A stretch of DNA of 64,000 nucleotides from Desulfovibrionales bacterium (GTDB lineage Bacteria > Desulfobacterota > QYQD01), in assembly GCA_028715605.1 (NCBI GenBank), contig JAQURM010000009.1:1-64000 (forward strand), written 5' to 3'. A program made the translations under genes and the position numbers. A model generated the notes under the pieces. The model had not been told where the DNA came from and did not search any database. It saw nothing but the letters and a program-made list of their open reading frames with translations. How positions within the stretch are numbered: the first letter of the stretch is position 1; each line of letters begins with the position of its first letter. Of this stretch, positions 63,160-64,000 are shown in pieces.

Positions 63160-63801
63160 TTACACCATCCGCTCCCGGTCCGGCCAGAGATACTTATGCA
63201 ATTGTATCTGCATCCTGGCCGCCAGCCGGTCAGCCAACATCCACTCGGCCAGGGTTTTGGCATCCATCTTTTGCCAGCCCGGCGACAGGACAGCCTGGGT
63301 ATAGACCGGGATATGATGCCTGGACATCTTTTCCCTTGCCCATTCGTAGTCACTGCGATCCTGAATAACGAACTTGACCTGATCTTTTAGGTCGAGATAA
63401 CGCATATTATTAAAGTCCATGTAGGCGGACATCCCGCTGGACGGGCATTTAAGATCCATGATTTTTACTACCCCTTGCGGCACATCTCTTAAAGAGCGGC
63501 TTCCGTTGGTCTCCAGAAGAACGACATAATTCCTATCTGCCAGGGCGTTGAGAAGCAGTACGGTCTCCGTCTGTAAAAGCGGCTCACCGCCTGTGACCTC
63601 AACTATTTTAGACCCGCAAGCCTCCACCTGGCGCAGTATATCTTCCTTACTTAAAATGCGGCCTTCGGTGTAGGCATAGGTGGTATCACAATAACTGCAT
63701 CTCAGATTGCAACCACTAAGGCGTATAAAAAAACACGGCCAGCCGGCAAAGGTAGATTCTCCCTGGATGCTGTAAAACGTCTCGCATACGGTCAGGGGCA
63801 A
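63160..63801 (-). CDS. queE: 7-carboxy-7-deazaguanine synthase
   Basis: About 213 residues from the TTG at 63799-63801 (LPLTVCETFYSIQGESTFAG), which has GGAGG six bases upstream and follows the queD stop by one base; the frame opens 14 residues earlier inside queD. A radical SAM cluster motif GCNLRCSYCDT (CX3CX2C), then IVEVTGGEPLLQ. It rearranges 6-carboxy-tetrahydropterin to CDG in queuosine synthesis. Confidence 0.95.
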   Translation of the reverse strand: MPLTVCETFYSIQGESTFAGWPCFFIRLSGCNLRCSYCDTTYAYTEGRILSKEDILRQVEACGSKIVEVTGGEPLLQTETVLLLNALADRNYVVLLETNGSRSLRDVPQGVVKIMDLKCPSSGMSAYMDFNNMRYLDLKDQVKFVIQDRSDYEWAREKMSRHHIPVYTQAVLSPGWQKMDAKTLAEWMLADRLAARMQIQLHKYLWPDRERMV

Positions 63802-63802
63802 T

Positions 63803-64000
63803 TTAATCCTCCAGATAGCTGACGCCCGTCTCCGGTGTTTCACCGACGGTCACCCGATGGAGCCGGCACTGCTTGCCGTCAAAGTATGGCTTCAATCTCT
63901 CATAGATATAGGCGGCAATATTCTCCGATGATGGATTCTTTTCCTTAAAGTAAGGCAGTTCGTTCAGGTCGGTATGGTCTAAATCCGAGAGGACCTCGGA
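63803..64000 (-). CDS. queD: 6-carboxy-5,6,7,8-tetrahydropterin synthase (partial)
   Basis: C-terminal 65 residues only; the rest lies beyond the window. DLDHTDLNELPYFKEKNPSS and SENIAAYIYERLK, then VTVGETPETGVSYLED, are QueD signatures (the Asp-His and Glu near the end). It makes CPH4 from dihydroneopterin triphosphate and is first of queD-queE-queC as far as seen. Confidence 0.92.
   Translation of the reverse strand, partial: SEVLSDLDHTDLNELPYFKEKNPSSENIAAYIYERLKPYFDGKQCRLHRVTVGETPETGVSYLED

Overview
The window looks like a chromosome segment of an anaerobic bacterium, most plausibly a member of the Desulfobacterota (former Deltaproteobacteria). This is inferred from gene content: a CarD-type regulator, a RACo-like corrinoid activator, a core MetE-like protein, cobalamin-riboswitch genes including a ThiC paralogue, a complete anaerobic-style bioBFDA-C operon, a TonB receptor (hence an outer membrane) and many Rhs and REP-type repeats. 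No rRNA, tRNA, CRISPR array or prophage was recognised.

Layout. 1-5.6 kb: a RelE/ParE toxin-antitoxin pair, the ABC-F factor EttA, a SUI1/YciH factor, a cold-shock gene behind a leader terminator, a MACPF-Vps62 protein and a RelE remnant. 5.7-9.8 kb: HNH nuclease, rluD-coaE, CarD and a MetE-like protein. 10.0-16.0 kb: the biotin operon on the minus strand (bioB-bioF-bioD-bioA-esterase-bioC), with an unassigned alpha/beta hydrolase in the usual BioH/BioG slot. 16.7-24.9 kb: the potassium operon kdpABCDE. 25.3-33.4 kb: a RACo-like ATPase, small secreted or anchored proteins, an HDOD response regulator, and a PotD-like binding protein co-transcribed with a histidine kinase and a CheY-like regulator. 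33.7-41.7 kb: a cobalamin region with two riboswitches controlling cobD-cbiB and btuB-btuF-btuC-btuD plus a Dph6-like ATP pyrophosphatase.

41.8-50.8 kb is the accessory region and the most unusual part. Four truncated Rhs core-plus-C-terminal-tip units lie in tandem on the minus strand. Each is followed by a small membrane-protein gene. The tips alternate between two types (B-A-B-A), and three further orphan tip tails, each with its own small membrane protein, are interleaved. Unit boundaries coincide with pieces of REP-associated tyrosine transposases (RAYT): a 5' stub repeated three times, REP-flanked 3' stubs repeated twice and one intact RAYT. In two units the RAYT 5' stub places an AGGAG nine bases before the ATG of the displaced Rhs tip, so the repeat appears to supply translation initiation. 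HicBA and a VapBC-like pair sit beside or inside the array.

50.8-64 kb returns to housekeeping functions: a third cobalamin riboswitch upstream of a ThiC-family gene (candidate BzaF, lower-ligand synthesis), isocitrate dehydrogenase, ComF, a nitrilase-heptose adenylyltransferase fusion, a sulfotransferase-like protein, a YkgJ-like protein, murI, a lipoprotein, a zinc-ribbon protein, acylphosphatase, ligA and the queuosine genes queD (partial), queE and queC.

Intergenic space is unusually rich in dispersed repeats: a 128-bp terminal-inverted-repeat element, CCCCCTTT/AAAGGGGG blocks, a CACCAGCAAGA-bounded element, and a tiny TCCGCC/GGCGGA palindrome found inside other repeats and inside a riboswitch. 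Several apparent long N-termini (BioD, CobD, PotD, ThiC) are artefacts of reading into such repeats, and starts were corrected accordingly.
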